A DNA stretch of 64,000 bases from the NCBI RefSeq assembly GCF_900129935.1, contig NZ_FQXJ01000017.1, positions 1-64,000 of the forward strand. Direction: 5' to 3'. The notes under the pieces were generated by a model that had not been told where the DNA came from, made no database searches, and worked only from the letters and a program-made list of their open reading frames with translations. A program made the translations under genes and the position numbers. The DNA is from Desulfosporosinus lacus DSM 15449 (GTDB lineage Bacteria; Bacillota; Desulfitobacteriia; Desulfitobacteriales; Desulfitobacteriaceae). Shown piece by piece: positions 1-8,952 of the stretch; the first letter of the stretch is position 1, and every line of letters begins with the position of its first letter.

Positions 1-54
1 CAAACCCTCGAAGATAAATTTCTTAAGATAACAGGAGGGTCTGGAATTGCGTAG
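1..54 (+). CDS. ABC transporter ATP-binding protein, C-terminal end only (partial)
   Basis: The first 17 codons before a TAG stop read QTLEDKFLKITGGSGIA. The pattern TLEDxFLxxTGG is the usual C-terminus of ABC-2-type exporter ATPases. The rest of the gene lies outside the window. Its last codons overlap the TTG start of the permease at 47, so the two are probably translationally coupled subunits of one exporter. The substrate cannot be told from this fragment. Confidence 0.7.
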   Translation, partial: QTLEDKFLKITGGSGIA

Positions 55-1006
55 AATGCTTAATTTAATTCAAAATGAGAACATGAAGATCTATCACCAG
101 ATGAGTACCTACATTATGTTGGGTCTATTGATCGTAGTGGTTATTGCCGGCGGTTTTATTTCCACAAATGGTGGACCAGGACAACAAGCTACAACAAACT
201 CAGATTGGCGAACAAAGCTTACTGAGGAGAACACTAATCTTCAAGCATCTTTGCAACAGTCGCAGGGTATTGTAGCAGAAGAAAGTAGTGCCCAAATTGA
301 GAAAATTATTGAAACTAACAATTACCGCCTTGAGCATAATTTGCCTCCGGAGTATGGAGTATGGGGGTTTGTAACGGAGTTTTCCGTTTTAGTAGAGTTA
401 GTCTCCTTGTTCGTAATTATTATTGCCGCAGGGATCGTCGCTGGAGAATTTAATACTGGAACCATAAAACTATTGTTGATCAGACCAATAAAACGATGGA
501 AGGTTTTGTTATCGAAATACATAGCCGTTTTATTGTTTGCTTTCGTTGCGCTGATCCTTCTTTTCGTTGCGACATTTGTAGTAGGTGGAATATTTCACAG
601 CTTTAGTGGCTTAAATCAACCTTATCTTGGCTATAAGAATGGAAATGTGACTGAAGTAAATATGCTGTGGCATATTTTCATAAACTATGCCTATGCATGC
701 GTTAATTTGCTGATGATGGTTACTTTCGCATTTATGATTTCCGCGGTTTTCCGTAACAATACCTTAGCAGTAGGGATTTCCTTGTTTTTGATGTTTACGG
801 GTACTATACTGGTAAGTTTGCTTAGCAAATATAGCTGGGTGAAATATATCCTCTTTGCCAATATAAATTTGACAGTCTACACAGATGGAACTCCCGTCGT
901 TAAAGGGATGACGATGACCTTCTCTTTGATGGTACTGGCGGTCTATTTTATAGTCTTCAATCTCATCTCTTGGTATGTTTTTATGAAAAGAGATGTAGCG
1001 ACTTAA
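47..1006 (+). CDS. ABC-2 type transporter permease
   Basis: Membrane subunit of an ABC exporter, 319 aa. One hydrophobic segment lies near residues 20-38. It is followed by a polar extracytoplasmic stretch rich in Gln and Asn (about 42-105), then about five further membrane segments from residue 110 to 312. The motif EFNTGTIKLLL after the second segment is typical of ABC-2 permeases (NatB/YhaP-like). The TTG start has an AGGAGGG ribosome binding site 7 bases upstream and overlaps the end of the ATPase gene. No substrate is indicated. Confidence in the family is high; the exported compound is unknown. Confidence 0.85.
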   Translation: MRRMLNLIQNENMKIYHQMSTYIMLGLLIVVVIAGGFISTNGGPGQQATTNSDWRTKLTEENTNLQASLQQSQGIVAEESSAQIEKIIETNNYRLEHNLPPEYGVWGFVTEFSVLVELVSLFVIIIAAGIVAGEFNTGTIKLLLIRPIKRWKVLLSKYIAVLLFAFVALILLFVATFVVGGIFHSFSGLNQPYLGYKNGNVTEVNMLWHIFINYAYACVNLLMMVTFAFMISAVFRNNTLAVGISLFLMFTGTILVSLLSKYSWVKYILFANINLTVYTDGTPVVKGMTMTFSLMVLAVYFIVFNLISWYVFMKRDVAT

Positions 1007-1184
1007 ATTCTTACATTACTACTCTTTGGGGCTCATCGGAAGGAAAGCCTAAGCCAGAGTCTGGCCTGCTTTCGAGGCAGCCTCAAAGATTCTCACAAAA
1101 ATGCTGATACGCATATCAACTAAATTTTTATTGCATAAAGGATATAGTATACTATCTATAACTATATGCAAGGAGGTGTTTTGT

Positions 1185-1425
1185 ATGGCTACAGCAGAGG
1201 GAAGTAAAACGGCTGTATCAATATAAGCTTGCAACTTATCAAAGTGACTTTGTACCATCTACTCAATTAATTGAAGAATCCCTTGTATTAAGTCATGCTG
1301 AAATAATCAGAGTATGTGAAGATGCTATTAAGGATTCTATCTTGGATGATCATAAAATAACACAATCCAAGATGCTGAACCTAGTTAAAGAGAGATTAAC
1401 GTTATATTCTGGAAAGGAGGCGTAA
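1185..1425 (+). pseudogene. Remnant of an AAA+ ATPase (partner of an S8 peptidase)
   Basis: A strong ribosome binding site (AAGGAGGTG) precedes an ATG at 1185 that opens MATAEGSKTAVSI and then stops. In another frame, without a stop from about 1186 to 1425, the sequence reads a typical AAA+ C-terminal lid, including SHAEIIRVCEDAIKDSIL and ITQSKMLNLVKERL. The start of the family (MATAEQIK-like) and its lid are both present, but the Walker A/B core is gone. A large internal deletion with a frame change is the simplest reading. The next fragment (1429-1635) looks like the N-terminus of the subtilase usually encoded beside these ATPases. The family assignment comes from memory of such pairs. Confidence 0.6.
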
Positions 1426-1428
1426 CGG

Positions 1429-1635
1429 TTGTCGGTTGAAAAGAAGAATATATTTTTGCATGACACAAACACATCCATTCCGTATATTTCTCGCTCAATG
1501 CCAGGTGGGAAAAATTATCCTCAACGAGAAAATAGTAAGGCCCATGCTACGTTTATTGAGAGAAAATTGAACGAATGCTACGAGCGTTCAGCAGAACTAA
1601 CTTATAACGACTATCCTGATGAGTACGACGCATAA
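1429..1635 (+). pseudogene. Truncated N-terminus of an S8 (subtilisin-like) peptidase
   Basis: 68 codons from a TTG with an AAAGGAGG site 8 bases upstream. The peptide contains FLHDTNTSIPYISRSMPGGK and PQRENSKAHATFIERKLNE. This resembles the N-terminal extension of S8 peptidases encoded directly after a small AAA+ ATPase. No Asp/His/Ser catalytic motif is present because the gene stops before the protease domain. Together with the preceding ATPase remnant it marks a dead two-gene protease module. It could instead be a real small protein, but its length and context argue against that. Confidence 0.5.
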
Positions 1636-1707
1636 TTAATTAATGACAACAATTATAAGTATACAGGCAACACTGGGCAAAATTGACATGAGAAAAGAGG
1701 ATTTACC

Positions 1708-1935
1708 ATGGCAGAAATAAAATACGAAATCAAAGAAACAATCGGAGTCCTATCGGAATCTGCAAAAGGCTGGTCGAAAGAACTAAACCTTGTTAGTTGG
1801 AATGATAATGCTCCAAAGTATGACATCCGAGAATGGTCACCTGACCATACGAAGATGGGGAAGGGCGTAACGCTCACCAAGGAGGAAATGAAGAAGTTGA
1901 GGGATTTGCTGGCTGGTTTGAATTTTATAAAGTAG
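1708..1935 (+). CDS. YdbC/PC4-like single-stranded nucleic-acid-binding protein
   Basis: 75 aa. Segments KETIGVLSESAKGWSKELN, VSWNDNAPKYDIREWSPDH and KMGKGVTLTKEE follow the YdbC family, the bacterial relatives of transcription coactivator PC4. These fold into a small beta-ridge plus helix that dimerises and binds ssDNA. The length matches the family. The ATG is preceded by AAAAGAGG about 8 bases upstream. The gene stands alone between decayed genes and is intact. Its cellular role is not settled even in studied relatives; a transcription or ssDNA-binding role is inferred from the fold. Confidence 0.85.
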   Translation: MAEIKYEIKETIGVLSESAKGWSKELNLVSWNDNAPKYDIREWSPDHTKMGKGVTLTKEEMKKLRDLLAGLNFIK

Positions 1936-2165
1936 TTGAGCATATAAAACCGCGTGTGGTGGCCTAAAACAAGTGAAACAGCCAATGCTCGTGGGTCTGC
2001 AAATATATTTATAATAGTTATTACCGTGTATAAAAGGGCTCATTTATTAGTGGCCCCAAAAAGAACGAATCGTTGCCATACCCCTTTATGCGTCAGAAGC
2101 AATAAGAGCTACCTATAGTTAGCCAAATTTTAATCCATGTATAAATGGAAATTTATACAAAATAG

Positions 2166-2539
2166 CTATATTCCATAGATACTACTACTTGAAGGCCATG
2201 GTCCTATTGTACTACCTCCATAAGTTGCAGTATGACTCCCACTCAAGTCCCAGTTTTGTCCCCCCGATGGATTCGTAGCAAATACCGGACATTGTGAATA
2301 AGTAGTGCTAAAGTCACCATTACTATTATTGTTTATAAGGGTGCCATCCATATATAACCAGCCACGTTCTGTAATTGAATCAGCCTTCACATCACAACCC
2401 GTAACGACATAACCCTGTATTTGAGAACTAGTATGATTAATGACACAATAATAAGAAATTATGTTCCAAGCATAGGCGGCTGATGAACATAATAATACAA
2501 ATGCTAGCGTTAATGTAATAACTAACCCTTTTTTTTCAT
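2166..2539 (-). pseudogene. Small secreted protein broken (or phase-switched) at a poly-A tract
   Basis: An ATG at 2539 has a GGAG site 9 bases upstream, but after a run of eight A it hits a stop at codon 6. One base out of frame the sequence is open to 2166. It begins with a classic export signal (hydrophobic GLVITLTLAFVLLCSS, then AAYAW) and continues as about 95 residues rich in Ser, Gly, Asn and Tyr with three Cys. Nine A would restore one continuous signal-peptide protein. The ATG overlaps the stop of the upstream gene (TAATG), so the two would be coupled. Either a disabled gene, a slippage-controlled gene or a sequencing error in the homopolymer. No family recognised. Confidence 0.55.
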
Positions 2540-2994
2540 TATTTTGTCTCCTTAACTATATGATCAATTTTCACTGGTTCCTTTTTTGATATATCAAATT
2601 TTGTTAGAGAGATAGTCCCATCAGCATGCTTTATCGCTATTGAAGCTATATTGTTTCCTTCGAGAAAATATATTGGAATTTTATCACCGGGTACGAAAGT
2701 CTTATTATCTGTCAATATACCAAGAGCAATTAATAGTTTGGATCTTACATCGGCACTCTCTTTTGCAATTTTATCATTAAACACATCGCTATCATAAAGA
2801 ACCTTTACATTATTTGTATTAATATCAAAGGTTTCTATTGCCAAGTCTTTCACGTTTGTCTCTACTTCGATTAATTTGCTGCCTTTTTTGACTATATCAT
2901 TAGAAAAAGCACTAGTATTAAATGTGACCAATAATGTAATTGTTAAAGCTAATACTCCCCCAATTATAGTTAAGAAATATTTCTTTTTATTCAT
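2539..2994 (-). CDS. Small secreted or membrane-anchored hypothetical protein
   Basis: 151 aa from an ATG at 2994 that follows AAAGGCGG; an upstream in-frame ATG at 3012 has no good site. Residues 1-5 are basic (MNKKK), followed by a hydrophobic stretch to about residue 28 (YFLTIIGGVLALTITLLV), which serves as a signal peptide or anchor. The rest is a polar domain of mixed charge without cysteine, containing FVPGDKIPIYFLEGNN and ending in KEPVKIDHIVKETK. Its stop overlaps the start of the broken secreted gene at 2166-2539, so both form one unit. I recognise no family. AT-rich composition fits the surrounding transferred DNA. Confidence 0.65.
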   Translation of the reverse strand: MNKKKYFLTIIGGVLALTITLLVTFNTSAFSNDIVKKGSKLIEVETNVKDLAIETFDINTNNVKVLYDSDVFNDKIAKESADVRSKLLIALGILTDNKTFVPGDKIPIYFLEGNNIASIAIKHADGTISLTKFDISKKEPVKIDHIVKETK

Positions 2995-3012
2995 TTGTGA
3001 ACCGCCTTTCAT

Positions 3013-3769
3013 TTAGTTAATTAATCTAACACTCTTTTGTAAATATTTGGAAAGACCCACCTCCAACGTTTTAATAGGATTATATCCAAATGGCTGGGGA
3101 AAAATATTTATTATTTACGCTAAATTGTCTGTATATAGCATTCCTCCCTACTTTGCTTGTTTGATTTCCCCCCTTCAATATATAGAGGGGGTGACCTTGT
3201 CAAAAGGTTACATGAATTTCATTGTTTTCTAAAATTATTTGGTAAGATTAAAAAGAGGCATGAACCAGTCTCCTTTGCTAACCTTCTCTAATACAAATTA
3301 CTATACTATAATCAAAATATTTTTACACCGAATATCATACTGCAAGATACCACAATTAGTTTGTGGTCAACTTAAATCGCATTAAAACAAATGGTCCCCG
3401 CTACCTTTCTATATCCACCAACTGATTTGTTAAATTCGCTACTTAAAGACTAAATGATTTCTAGTTCTACTTTGGTTCCCTTTGAGTCCTATAACCAGCA
3501 TTTCGTAAAGTCCATCCAAACATTATTCTCCATTTTCGTTCAAATTCATCTTTGAGAGTTAATTTACCTGTTTTCATATTCGAGTTTTTTGGCTCTCGCA
3601 GAGTGTTTTTGTTCGAAAGCCCAAAGTCCGTTTTCCTCTCGCTCACGTTGATTTACTATGGCGTTTGTTTCGGGTTTTCCTATTCGGGTCTCGTCTAGTC
3701 CTTGTGGAGTGGCTAGTTGCCAACCTGAGCATACCCCCCATAGGATTGTATATTAAGAGAAGGATGTGT
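3013..3769. other. Gene-poor, AT-rich stretch
   Basis: No convincing gene. Weak items only: a short inverted repeat with CCCCC/GGGGG arms near 3168-3191, and a minus-strand reading of about 35 codons ending at 3467 (contains FERKWRIMFGWTLRNAGYRT) that may be a scrap of a larger protein but matches nothing I know. Most likely decayed accessory DNA. Confidence 0.4.
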
Positions 3770-3968
3770 ATGCCCGTTTATAAACTCCTTATAAACAGTA
3801 GGGATTTATTCCTTGAAGAATTTAATGAAGAAATATTTAATGTATTGGTTGAGAAGATAGAGTTCACACCAAACGCACTTAGTTTTTGAATGGGATGAGT
3901 GTGGAGTAAATAGTGGATTAAAAGTAGAGGGGAATTTCATCAGAGAAATTAATTCTAAAAACACTTAG
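3770..3968 (+). pseudogene. 3' remnant of a large serine recombinase
   Basis: The reading LEEFNEEIFNVLVEKIEFT resembles the segment just before the C-terminal tail of serine site-specific recombinases (FDEELFxxLVEKIxV). The frame stops at 3889 after a run of five T. One base shifted, it continues FEWDECGVNSGLKVEGN and stops at 3968, as expected for the recombinase tail. Only this end is left; the resolvase catalytic domain is absent. It marks a lost integrative element or prophage. Recognition rests on a short stretch, so certainty is moderate. Confidence 0.45.
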
Positions 3969-4223
3969 CTCCCTGTTGGTTCAAATTACCTTCTCGACCC
4001 CGGCACAGTCAAAGTTTAGATCTGCATCCCTTGATATGACAGGGTTAATTATTAAACACATACATTTAACAAAGCCTTGCTTTGAAGGTTTTTAGTAAAG
4101 AGGAGATAAAAGGGGAAATGTAGAATAGTTTAGGAGAATCAAGAGAAAAAGTGGATTCTAAAATAGATCAAGATGATGTTTCCATTGAATGTAGTTTTAT
4201 ACCTTATAAGGGGAGAGGTTCTT

Positions 4224-6344
4224 ATGAATTCAACGACTAAATCAAAGTTGCAAATCGATATTGTAAACGTAGGACATGGGGACTGTATAATAATTACATG
4301 GAGAAATAATTTTAATCAAGAAAATTGGCACTGCATTATTGATTCAGGTGATGGATCTACTACTGCAAACACATCTATAGATAAAATAATTATAAAAAGA
4401 AAAATTAAAAAGTTTGATTTAGCGATTTTGACACACTTTGATTCGGACCATATAGGAGGCTTTTCTAATATTATAGATAAAGTTAAGGTTTTGAGATATT
4501 GGTCACCTTATACACCTGCTTTTGAAAAATATTTATGGTTATTTGGGCAGAGAGGTATCAATGCCATAAAAAGAGCTAAATCTATTGAAGAAAAATTATT
4601 AAAACAAAATGCCCTTATCGAATCTCCTGTTGAAGGTTGTATGTTATCTCCAACGGATGGTCTAAAGATTACTGTTCTTTCACCTCCAATTAAAATTTTT
4701 GAAAAATTATTAGAAGAAAAAGACATAGAAAGTTTATTTGGACAATATCCAACTTTTTTAGGTGATCTAGTTATTGATAATAATGATATAGACTTAGAGC
4801 AAGATCAAAGGTTGCTTGTACAAAGTATGTATTCTAGACTTTTCAAAGGAATGATTAGAAGAAATTTAGTTGAAGAAAATAAAGAAATTAATAATGATAG
4901 TACACAAATAAATTTAGGCAAAATAGATATAGATAAACAATTAATTTGCAATAAAATGAAGGTTGAACCTGAATTTTTTGGGAATAATGTGTTAAATGAT
5001 ACAAGCCTTGTTTTTAAAATAGATTGTTTTATAGAAAAAAAGTGGTTTAGCATGTTATTCCCTGGTGATTTAGAAAATTGGTTATATTTAATTGCTAAAC
5101 ATTCAAATATACTTAAATCTGATTTTTATAAGGCTAGTCACCATGGTAGTAAAGCATACGTAGGTAATGATGAAGCATACGATGAAGTAATTCAAACAAT
5201 TAGACCCAATATTACAGTTGTTAGTGCTAATGGGAAACATAAATTACCAAGGATAAAAACACGTAATTCATTAATTAGATGGTCTACAAACGTATTCTGT
5301 ACCCAAAATCGATGCAATGAATATTTTAACATTGATGGTTCATTAGCTTCTTCTGGTAATAACTCTTGTTTTGACTTTTATAAATGTAAATCTAAGGAAG
5401 GAAGTATTTGTTTTAAACTAGAGCAAAATAAAATTTCAGTAAATTCTCAATCTTGTTATGGAACTTATTCAGTAAATAACTATCCGGTAATTCAATTCCA
5501 ACAGCATTTAATTCCAGATGATAGTATTTTAACAAGATTAACTGAAAATGAAATTATTCAACAAACGAAATGGGTTTTAAATAAATTAAAAGTAATTCAT
5601 GAGGAAAGAAAGAAAGGTCTAAAAGACTTGGGATCCGAAGCTGTAACCTCTAGTGAAATCTACTCAATTTCACTTCAAGAAAATAGAAATTTAGTCCAGA
5701 AACAAATAGACCAAATTTTTGAATATGGTTATAGTAATAACTATTTATGGGCAAGCAACGAAAGAGGTAGGTGGCAGAAAGCTTATTCAACGCCTGGAAA
5801 AGATGATATTAGAGTAATGTGGAATATTATTAAACGAGCTGATATTTTATTATTAAACATAAAGGAATTGCAAAAAGGTATATCATCCAACATTCTAAAC
5901 GCAAGCAAGGATTTACTTTCTGAATATATTGAAAAACAAACGGCATTTCCCAAAGAGTTAGTTGAAACTTATTGTTGGCCGTTATTAATTAAAACAATTA
6001 TTCGTAATTATGAATGTTTTGGACTTACATATACTACATATAAATCTGCTTATGTATGGCTCTTACTGGTTAAATATGATAAAGATTATGGTACAATCAT
6101 GGCAGATATGCTCTCTGATTTTAAAACAACTTTTAACTTAAATGATGACTACTTTTACCTTAATGAAGATCAAAAGTTCTATGAATACTCTAAAAGTTTT
6201 ATAAATGAAGGTAACATAATTAGAATTTGTAGTTCATTAAGGAATGACTATAATAATAAGAAATCTCCAGAAAAGTTGGCTATTTCTAATATCTTTGAAA
6301 TTCTAAATAATAAGCGTGAAGTAAAAATTGTTAGACTAGAGTAG
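4224..6344 (+). CDS. Large MBL-fold (ComEC-like) metallo-hydrolase with helical C-terminal half
   Basis: 706 aa from the ATG at 4224, chosen for the GGGAGAGG site 6 bases upstream. The N-terminal half carries the metallo-beta-lactamase fold of the ComEC/Rec2 type: VNVGHGDCIIITW near residue 14, the metal-binding LTHFDSDHIGG near residue 70, and KASHHGSKAYVGND near 310, with VSANGKH after it. The long remainder (about 400-706) has no motif I recognise and looks mainly helical. A stand-alone cytoplasmic protein of this kind often sits in accessory or defence islands. It is distinctly AT-rich compared with the genes after 6500, and the neighbours are decayed mobile DNA, so horizontal transfer is likely. 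Substrate (nucleotide, nucleic acid or other) unknown. Confidence 0.75.
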   Translation: MNSTTKSKLQIDIVNVGHGDCIIITWRNNFNQENWHCIIDSGDGSTTANTSIDKIIIKRKIKKFDLAILTHFDSDHIGGFSNIIDKVKVLRYWSPYTPAFEKYLWLFGQRGINAIKRAKSIEEKLLKQNALIESPVEGCMLSPTDGLKITVLSPPIKIFEKLLEEKDIESLFGQYPTFLGDLVIDNNDIDLEQDQRLLVQSMYSRLFKGMIRRNLVEENKEINNDSTQINLGKIDIDKQLICNKMKVEPEFFGNNVLNDTSLVFKIDCFIEKKWFSMLFPGDLENWLYLIAKHSNILKSDFYKASHHGSKAYVGNDEAYDEVIQTIRPNITVVSANGKHKLPRIKTRNSLIRWSTNVFCTQNRCNEYFNIDGSLASSGNNSCFDFYKCKSKEGSICFKLEQNKISVNSQSCYGTYSVNNYPVIQFQQHLIPDDSILTRLTENEIIQQTKWVLNKLKVIHEERKKGLKDLGSEAVTSSEIYSISLQENRNLVQKQIDQIFEYGYSNNYLWASNERGRWQKAYSTPGKDDIRVMWNIIKRADILLLNIKELQKGISSNILNASKDLLSEYIEKQTAFPKELVETYCWPLLIKTIIRNYECFGLTYTTYKSAYVWLLLVKYDKDYGTIMADMLSDFKTTFNLNDDYFYLNEDQKFYEYSKSFINEGNIIRICSSLRNDYNNKKSPEKLAISNIFEILNNKREVKIVRLE

Positions 6345-6495
6345 TTTTTTTAAAAGTAATTGTCTTTAGTTAGTTCATAAGAAAGTTATTATATTCCTTT
6401 TAGCATATTATTCATAAAGCGGGGAATGGTCTCCCATGGCTTCTGCGCTGAAGTTCAGTTTTAGCTGAAAAAGTCATTCGCAAGAGATAAATAAA

Positions 6496-6535
6496 ATGGG
6501 GCTGAAACAACATGATCAAGTTGTTTCAGCCCCAT
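6496..6535 (-). terminator. Rho-independent terminator of glnN
   Basis: A perfect 15-bp stem (ATGGGGCTGAAACAA and its complement) with a 10-base loop. On the minus strand it is followed by a T-rich run (TTTTATTTAT), placing it as the end of the glnN transcript. Confidence 0.85.
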
Positions 6536-6592
6536 AATTCATATGAGAACATTTGCAGTTAGGTGAGAACTAATTTCATGGCTTGCTCAATA

Positions 6593-8683
6593 TTAAAGCA
6601 TAAATAACATTTCTGCATACGTAGGAAGCGGCCAGAGTTCTGAATCAATAATCGTCTCAAGTTTATCTCCGTCAATCCTGAGAGCTCCCATGGCTTTAAA
6701 GACTACATCTCGGTAATTAACGGCTTGCTCATAGGCATCTGTCAGAGACGCAGCTTCCTGAGTAACGGTTTCAAGGGTGGTTAAATTTGTTTTAAGGGAA
6801 ACCAAAGTTGCGCAGAGGTCGATCAAGAGGCCTTCTTGGACAGATACATCGACAGCACTTGAAGCGGATTTTATGGCATTGATTGAACTAGCTAATTCAG
6901 TGGAATATTTGACGGCGGCAGGAATAATTTTATGCTTAGCCATGTCAATCATGGTTAAAGCCTCAATGTTAATTTGTTTAGAATATTGCTCTAAGCTGAT
7001 TTCATAGCGGGATTCTAATTCTATTTTATTCAGAACTTGATGTTTTTCATAGAGTTCAATGGTGGACTCCCGTAGCAGAACTCGTGCGGAATCAACAGTT
7101 GAAGTGATATTGGGAAGTCCGCGTTTTGTTGCTTCTTCAACCCATTCTTCAGAATAGCCGTTACCATCAAAGAGGATTCGATGATGCTTAGTAGCTGTTT
7201 CCTTAAGCAACTCCAGGAGGGCTTGATCGAAGTCTGTTGCTTTTTCGAGGCGATCTGCAAATTGGGAGAAGACTTCAGCAAATATAGTATTGAGTACTAC
7301 GTTTGGACCTGAGATGGATTGAGAAGATGCTACCATTCTGAATTCAAATTTGTTGCCGGTAAAAGCGAAGGGGGAAGTGCGATTGCGGTCTGTAGAGTCT
7401 TTACGGAAGGCGGGCAGGGTGATTACACCGCTGGCTAATCTCTCCCCTTGAAGGGAACGAGTGACTTCCCCATTTTGCAACTGCTTAAAGATATCTGAGA
7501 GTTGTTCGCCTAGGAAAACAGAGATGATGGCTGGAGGGGCTTCGTTTGCACCAAGTCTGTGGTCATTCCCAGGAGTGGCTGCTGAAAATCTCAGTAATTC
7601 TGCATAATCATCAACAGCTTTAATGATAGCACATAAAATCGTTAGGAATTGCAAGTTTTCATGGGGAGTCTTACCGGGATCCAAGAGGTTAAGTCCATCG
7701 TTGGTGGACATTGACCAGTTGTTGTGTTTGCCGGACCCATTGACTCCAGCAAAGGGTTTTTCATGAAGCAAGCAAACCATGTCATGACGCAGGGCAACTT
7801 TTTTCATGGTATCCATGACAATTTGGTTGTGGTCAGTGGCAATATTTGTTGTTCCAAATATAGGAGCCAACTCAAATTGTCCCGGAGCCACCTCGTTATG
7901 TTGAGTTTTGGCAAGAACGCCCAGCTTCCATAAATCAATATTTAAGTCATGCATAAAGGCAGCTACCCGAGCTTTTAAACTACCGAAGTAATGATCTTCA
8001 AGTTCTTGCCCCTTTGCTGACATCGCTCCGAAAAGAGTCCGGCCTGTGAGCATAAGGTCCATACGTTGGTCGAAGAATTTCTTGTCAACGAGAAAATACT
8101 CTTGCTCTGCACCGACTGTGCTGGTGACACGGGTAGAGGTGGTATTGCCAAAGAGTCGTAATAAACGCAAAGCTTGTGTAGAGAGGGTTTGCATAGAGCG
8201 CAAGAGAGGGGTTTTTTTGTCGAGAGCTTCACCGGTGTATGAACAGAAGGCTGTTGGAATACATAAGGTTAAAACACCGCCATCTTCTTTAAGAAAGGCT
8301 GGAGATGTACAGTCCCAAGCAGTATAACCTCTTGCTTCAAACGTAGCGCGAATCCCGCCACTTGGGAAGGACGATGCATCCGGCTCACCCTTTATTAATT
8401 CTTTACCGGAAAACTCCATAACCACGCGGCCATCTTGGGTAGGAGAGATGAAAGAATCATGCTTTTCCGCAGTGATTCCGGTCATAGGTTGAAACCAATG
8501 GGTAAAATGGGTTGCTCCCTTTTCAATGGCCCAATCTTTCATACTGTTGGCCACAACTTCAGCTACATCAGGGTCTAGAGGGAGCCCCTCTTCAATTGTA
8601 TTGCGTAAAGATTTGTAAGTAGCTTTTGGTAAACGCTCTCTCATTATTGCGTCATTAAAGACGTTTTCCCCAAAAATATCCAT
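6593..8683 (-). CDS. glnN: Glutamine synthetase type III
   Basis: ATP-dependent condensation of glutamate and ammonium to glutamine; cytoplasmic, central to nitrogen assimilation. 696 aa, the size of GSIII enzymes rather than the 440-470 aa of GSI. Diagnostic stretches include [14 protein letters not shown] near residue 58, [13 protein letters not shown] near 265, [10 protein letters not shown] near 320 and [14 protein letters not shown] near 375. The ATG has AAAGGAGG 9 bases upstream. The gene is monocistronic, with a terminator 60 bases downstream. A second terminator-like hairpin lies in its own leader, which suggests antitermination control. The upstream neighbour is divergent. Confidence 0.97.
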   Translation of the reverse strand: MDIFGENVFNDAIMRERLPKATYKSLRNTIEEGLPLDPDVAEVVANSMKDWAIEKGATHFTHWFQPMTGITAEKHDSFISPTQDGRVVMEFSGKELIKGEPDASSFPSGGIRATFEARGYTAWDCTSPAFLKEDGGVLTLCIPTAFCSYTGEALDKKTPLLRSMQTLSTQALRLLRLFGNTTSTRVTSTVGAEQEYFLVDKKFFDQRMDLMLTGRTLFGAMSAKGQELEDHYFGSLKARVAAFMHDLNIDLWKLGVLAKTQHNEVAPGQFELAPIFGTTNIATDHNQIVMDTMKKVALRHDMVCLLHEKPFAGVNGSGKHNNWSMSTNDGLNLLDPGKTPHENLQFLTILCAIIKAVDDYAELLRFSAATPGNDHRLGANEAPPAIISVFLGEQLSDIFKQLQNGEVTRSLQGERLASGVITLPAFRKDSTDRNRTSPFAFTGNKFEFRMVASSQSISGPNVVLNTIFAEVFSQFADRLEKATDFDQALLELLKETATKHHRILFDGNGYSEEWVEEATKRGLPNITSTVDSARVLLRESTIELYEKHQVLNKIELESRYEISLEQYSKQINIEALTMIDMAKHKIIPAAVKYSTELASSINAIKSASSAVDVSVQEGLLIDLCATLVSLKTNLTTLETVTQEAASLTDAYEQAVNYRDVVFKAMGALRIDGDKLETIIDSELWPLPTYAEMLFML

Positions 8684-8714
8684 TGATCATTGCCTCCTTT
8701 TAGTTTTAGCTTTT

Positions 8715-8773
8715 TTGTAAAAAACAAAAAAACGCTCCCCTCAAAGATTATACAATAAATCTTCAAAGAGCGT
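8715..8773 (-). promoter_or_regulatory. Candidate transcription attenuator in the glnN leader
   Basis: On the minus strand ACGCTC-TTGAAGATT pairs with AATCTTTGA-GGGAGCGT, followed directly by TTTTTTTG and another T run. No minus-strand gene lies upstream before the divergent kinase at 8953, so this intrinsic terminator can only act on transcripts heading into glnN. Control by antitermination would explain its position. The responsible factor is not visible. Confidence 0.6.
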
Positions 8774-8820
8774 CATTGCTCTATTTGAATATGATATAAA
8801 CTTAACATTTTATTGAACCG

Positions 8821-8849
8821 TTGACAAGAGAAAATTTTATATGTATACA
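8821..8849 (+). promoter_or_regulatory. Sigma-A promoter of the CitA/DcuS-type kinase gene
   Basis: TTGACA at 8821-8826, a 17-bp spacer, and TATACA at 8844-8849. A transcript would begin near 8856, leaving a leader of about 95 bases before the TTG start at 8953. Confidence 0.6.
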
Positions 8850-8952
8850 GTATAAAATTTGAAGAGATTACAGGGCATAAACAGAAGGTATTTTGACTGA
8901 ATTAACGAATTAATATGTATATTCAGAAATATTAAAGAAAGGAGAGCGGTTC

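Noticed and set aside
3047-3232. 61-codon open frame on the plus strand
   Set aside because: No ribosome site or recognisable family; lies in decayed AT-rich DNA.
8046-8327. 93-codon plus-strand frame inside glnN
   Set aside because: Antisense shadow of a strongly conserved gene; no ribosome site.
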